A stretch of 40,358 nt of DNA from Streptomyces sp. H27-H1 (GTDB lineage Bacteria > Actinomycetota > Actinomycetes > Streptomycetales > Streptomycetaceae). The position numbers and the translations under genes were made by a program. A model generated the notes under the pieces. The model was given only the letters and a program-made list of their open reading frames with translations. It did not search any database and had not been told where the DNA came from. The stretch lies in assembly GCF_026627445.1 (NCBI RefSeq), contig NZ_JAPNLJ010000056.1, positions 1 to 40,358 of the forward strand, written 5' to 3'. Positions within the stretch are counted from its first letter, which is position 1. Each line of letters starts with the position of its first letter. Of the stretch, positions 37,765 to 40,358 are shown piece after piece.

Positions 37765-38231
37765 CGCCCTGCGGCTCGAACGGCGTTCACCGGAGGGCGG
37801 GGCGGCATCGCCGCGGATACCTGCGCGGTGACCCTGCTCTGGGGTCGGGCACCGCGCCAGACCTGCCGTTCCTTGTCGTTGATGAGGCGACGCAGAACCA
37901 TGGCTCGGCCGTCTCGTGCTGCGACCGCGGTGTTGACCTGGTGCGCGATGACCATCTGGGACGGAGCGAGTTTGCCGGGCGCAGGGCCGATGGCCGCGAG
38001 CAGGGTGTCTTCCGCCTGCTCCACCACAGCTTCGGCTTCGGCAGTCAGCCCGTACCAGCGGAGCACTTCGGTGGCAGGATGCGCCCGGCCGATGGCGACG
38101 GCATCCTGGAGGAGATGACCGAGAGGCAACTCGAACTCTGCCTCTATATGGCGGGTGAGGACATCAAGGACGTCGTCGGATGACACTTCTTCCCCTTTCG
38201 GAAACGTAGGCCGGCGGCGGATGAGCTCCAC
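37761..38231 (-). CDS. Small helical protein, paralogue 1 and first gene of the operon
   Basis: 156 residues, GTG 38231. IEAEFELPLGHLLQDAVAIG aligns with the FGxPLxELxxAA segment of the next two proteins, and the helix pattern continues (HPATEVLRWYGLTAEAEAVV, QAEDTLLAAIGPAPGK, QMVIAHQVNTAVAARDGRAM), so it is the most diverged of three relatives. The 103 bases upstream (38232-38334) are AT-rich with TCCGGATAATCCCGGA, an imperfect dyad, and probably hold the promoter and an operator. Function unknown. Confidence 0.65.
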   Translation of the reverse strand: MELIRRRPTFPKGEEVSSDDVLDVLTRHIEAEFELPLGHLLQDAVAIGRAHPATEVLRWYGLTAEAEAVVEQAEDTLLAAIGPAPGKLAPSQMVIAHQVNTAVAARDGRAMVLRRLINDKERQVWRGARPQSRVTAQVSAAMPPRPPVNAVRAAGR

Positions 38232-38892
38232 TTACGACCTGCTCTAATCATCCGGATAATCCCGGAATTCGATAAGCGCGAAAGATCTGATATACGGCCC
38301 CTGGGCGGGGCGTTGGGAGTGGCGCATCTACAACTCAGAGCCGACGCGTTACGCCTGGCAGCGGGCGCTGGACCGGTGCCTCGCGGGTTGCGGTTCTGGA
38401 GGCGAGGGGAGCCGGGCGAAGGGGTCTATCCGGGTTTTCGATCCATGCATTCGCAGCCTCAAGGGTCGGGAAGACGCCCTCGCGCAGGGTGTGCGTGTAG
38501 GTCGTCATGTCCGCCACCTCGTGAAGAATCCGGTACGGGTGCGGATCCTTCTCGTCAAGAGACCGCAGGACCACAAGGACGGTCGGTGACGGCGCCAAGT
38601 CGTCGGTCTCGCTCTCCAAGAGCTCGAAGCGTTCACCGTCTCCCATCAGCCGCTCTTGCAGAGCGACTGTCCGCTTGTCGGCGGGTACGGTTCCCATGCC
38701 CCGGGGAAGGCGGATTTCCTCGCGGGGGCAGCCTCGGGAAATCAGCCAGGACTGCGCCATGACAGGGAGTGGACGGCTGGCGCATTCGAAGTTGAAGGTT
38801 CTGGCCTCCAGGTCGCGGTCGATGTGGAGCGCGAGGAGCTGGGGAAATCCAGGTATTCCCCAGGTGGCGGACTCGTCGAAGATCACGTGATA

Positions 38893-38911
38893 TTGAGCCG
38901 AAACTGATGGG
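38893..38911. repeat. IS630 left terminal inverted repeat
   Basis: TTGAGCCGAAACTGATGGG pairs with 39984-40002 with one mismatch (A/G at position 15). It directly follows the TA target duplication. Confidence 0.9.
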
Positions 38912-38950
38912 TTGCCTGTTCGTTGATGGTGTGTGATCGAGGGTGGGGAC

Positions 38951-39979
38951 ATGAGGCGGCTGTCGCCGGCTGCGCAGGAGGATCTGCGGTTGCGGGTGGT
39001 GGCGGCGCTGGAGTCGGGGCGGGTTCGGACGTACGGGCAGGCGGCGGAGGTGTTCGGGGTCTCCACGCGGTCGGTGGGGACGTGGTGGCGGGCCAGCCGC
39101 GCGGGTGGCCGACCCGCGCTGCTCGCGGTAGTCCGAGAACCCCGCGCGGGCAAAGGCGAGTTGATCGACGTGTCCGCTCGCGGGGCGGTCCTTGCGGCGA
39201 TGCGCGACTACACCCCGGCCGACGTCGGGCAGAGCGGCGTGCTGTGGACCAGAGCCTCGGTCAGGACGTTGATCAAGTTGGTGTGCGGGGTGGTGATGAC
39301 CGAGCAGGGCGTGGGCAAGTGGCTGCGCCGGTACGGCTTCACCCCGCAGCGGCCCGCCCGCCGCTCCTACCGGCAGCGGGACGACCAGGTCCAGCGGTGG
39401 CTTGAGGAGGAGTATCCGGCGATCCGGTCCAAGGCGAGCCAGGAGAAGGCCGAGCTGGTCTGGGCCGATCAGTGCGGACTGCGATCGGACACCGCCCCGC
39501 CCGGCCGCTCGTGGGCGCCAGCCGGGCAGACCCCGCTGGTCCGGGTCAATGGCCGCCGGTTCCGCGTCAACATCATGTCGGCGGTCGCCTCTCGTGGCGC
39601 GCTGTGGTTCACCGTCTTCCCCGGCAAGTTCAACGCGAAGGTGATGTGCGCGTTCCTCGACCGCCTCGCCCGCCAGGCCGGGCGGAAGGTCCACGTGATC
39701 GTCGACCGGCACCCGGTCCACCGCAGCAAAGCCGTCCGGGCCTGGCTCGCCGACAACGCCGAGCGCGTCGAACTACACCTGATGCCCGGCTACAGCCCCG
39801 AACTCAACCCCGACGAGCTGCTGAACGCCGACTTGAAACACCACGTCCACGCCGCCCGCGCTACCTCCGCCGACGACCTCGCCCGCGAGACCCGGCGCTT
39901 CCTGCACCGCAGACAACGCCAGCCCCGCATCGTCTGCGGGTACTTCGCCGCCCGACACGTCCGCTACACACTCCAGTAG
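38951..39979 (+). CDS. IS630-family transposase
   Basis: 342 residues from ATG 38951; an in-frame GTG at 38933 is an alternative start. The N-terminal half has two helix-turn-helix units (VRTYGQAAEVFGVSTRSVGT; VRTLIKLVCGVVMTEQGVGK). The catalytic domain has the DDE/D triad in VWADQCG, HVIVDRHPVHRSKAV and GYSPELNPDELLNADLKHHV. The order and spacing are those of IS630 transposases, which cut at the element ends and insert at TA. There is no frameshift, unlike members that need programmed slippage. Confidence 0.95.
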   Translation: MRRLSPAAQEDLRLRVVAALESGRVRTYGQAAEVFGVSTRSVGTWWRASRAGGRPALLAVVREPRAGKGELIDVSARGAVLAAMRDYTPADVGQSGVLWTRASVRTLIKLVCGVVMTEQGVGKWLRRYGFTPQRPARRSYRQRDDQVQRWLEEEYPAIRSKASQEKAELVWADQCGLRSDTAPPGRSWAPAGQTPLVRVNGRRFRVNIMSAVASRGALWFTVFPGKFNAKVMCAFLDRLARQAGRKVHVIVDRHPVHRSKAVRAWLADNAERVELHLMPGYSPELNPDELLNADLKHHVHAARATSADDLARETRRFLHRRQRQPRIVCGYFAARHVRYTLQ

Positions 39980-39983
39980 GAAA

Positions 39984-40002
39984 CCCACCAGTTTCGGCTC
40001 AA
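39984..40002. repeat. IS630 right terminal inverted repeat
   Basis: CCCACCAGTTTCGGCTCAA is the complement of the left end apart from one base and is followed by the TA target duplication at 40003-40004. It begins five bases after the transposase stop. Confidence 0.9.
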
Positions 40003-40231
40003 TAGCTGTGCCGGCCATCCGGCGTGTGATGCTCTGCCAACCGGATCAGATCGTGCAGGTGGAAGTCGATCGCGTAGTAGAAGGCCTCGTCCACGGAGTC
40101 GTCGGCGGGTTCGAATCCGTCGAGGCGGACGTCAGGTTGACGTTCAAGGCTCGGCACGGGTCTGCTTTCAGCGGCTAGGTCAGGCCAGCGGGGAACGGGT
40201 TACGGGGCGCAAGGCCGGCGACGGGAGCGGA

Positions 40232-40358
40232 CAGGGCTGTTGCAAAGTCGGATTGATCTTGTAGACGCGCTGGTGTGGCCGTGTGACGGTGTCCGGCGGA
40301 GGCGCTACGAACGCAACGAAGCTCCCGTTGATGCGGGTGACCTTGCCAAGTCGCCTGT
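40232..40358 (+). mobile_element. Left end of an ISAs1-type element, cut by window edge
   Basis: It begins CAGGGCTGTTGCAAAGTC, the exact inverse of the right end at 106-123, and shares GCTACGAACGCAACGAAGCT and following bases with the copy at 204. The transposase start is just beyond the window. Its orientation is the same as the IS half at position 1. It lies 75 bases before the start of the split gene at 40157. Confidence 0.8.

Larger units (their letters stand above)
38893..40002 (+). mobile_element. Complete IS630-family insertion sequence
   Basis: 1110 bases, bounded by 19-bp inverted repeats (TTGAGCCGAAACTGATGGG at 38893-38911 and its complement with one mismatch at 39984-40002). It is flanked by a TA duplication at 38891-38892 and 40003-40004, the hallmark of IS630/Tc1-type insertion. 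It carries one transposase gene. Ends, target duplication and transposase all look intact, so it may still be mobile. Confidence 0.95.
38335..40157 (-). pseudogene. Hypothetical gene split by an IS630-type element
   Basis: The 5' part begins at GTG 40157 (VPSLERQPDVRLDGFEPADD, FYYAIDFHLHDLIRLAEHHT). The 3' part resumes at 38890 (HVIFDESATWGIPGFPQLLA, LPVMAQSWLISRGCPREEIR, VFPTLEAANAWIENPDRPLR) and ends at 38335. Removing 38893-40002 and one TA restores a single frame of 711 bases (236 residues) through ...GRHSYHVIFDE. The rest of the gene shows no damage, so the insertion is recent. The protein has no signal peptide or motif I recognise. It lies just upstream of the small-protein/ligase operon on the same strand. 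Confidence 0.85.

Noticed and set aside
1..40358. tRNA, rRNA, CRISPR array or phage attachment site
   Set aside because: No cloverleaf with CCA-type end, no rRNA motif, no regularly spaced repeats and no integrase-linked direct repeats were found on reading both strands.

Overview
The window is high-GC DNA from an actinomycete, most likely Streptomyces. The signs are strong GC bias at third codon positions, GTG and TTG starts behind purine-rich ribosome sites, and families typical of that genus: WhiB, DUF317, DUF2637, DUF6087, an XRE/MmyB-type regulator and a sortase substrate with a LAxTG motif. It reads as an accessory replicon or island rather than core chromosome. It has a replication and mobilisation operon, three insertion-sequence remnants of one family, an intact IS630-type element, a group II intron remnant and many frameshifted or truncated genes. 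No integrase, rRNA, tRNA or CRISPR array was seen. Both window ends lie inside the same IS family in the same orientation, which fits a contig, possibly of a circular plasmid, broken at a repeated IS.

Layout. 1-1363: IS remnants with the 3' end of a group II intron. 1643-5300: a SET-domain protein, a small charged protein, two tail-to-tail STAS proteins and a frameshifted Crp/Fnr regulator. 5391-6875: a secreted thioredoxin-like lipoprotein and its CcdA-type membrane partner. 7185-11118 (minus): a tightly coupled five-gene operon (DoxD/DoxX-like membrane protein, small membrane protein, acyl-CoA-dehydrogenase-like flavoprotein, signal-less PhnD-like binding protein, TusA-like/radical SAM protein). 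I recognise no described pathway in it, and it is the best candidate for a new system. 11371-12867: an epimerase remnant, a GT2 glycosyltransferase and a DUF2064 transferase. 13246-14774: a second, decaying copy of the thioredoxin/CcdA pair plus remnants of an organomercurial lyase and a cysteine desulfurase. 14994-16848: a hotdog thioesterase and an XRE regulator.

17221-24892 (plus) is the replication and transfer block: operator-like repeats, a replisome-organiser-like protein, a DnaC-like ATPase, a WhiB protein, a DUF2637 membrane protein, MobC and a MOB relaxase. A triple inverted repeat that looks like oriT lies inside the 5' part of mobC. 24972-29621 holds small hypothetical genes, a lipoprotein, DUF317 proteins and an APH-like kinase.

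29695-38231 (minus) looks like one long operon or a few coupled ones. It contains three related small helical proteins, two double winged-helix HxlR-type proteins, an MFS exporter, an ATP-grasp ligase, a DUF317 protein and a LANTG-anchored surface protein. Ligase, exporter and regulators together suggest a small peptide-like metabolite. 38335-40157 is a gene split cleanly by the IS630-type element, and the window closes in the left end of another ISAs1-type copy.

Functions come from motif recognition by eye. No database search was possible.
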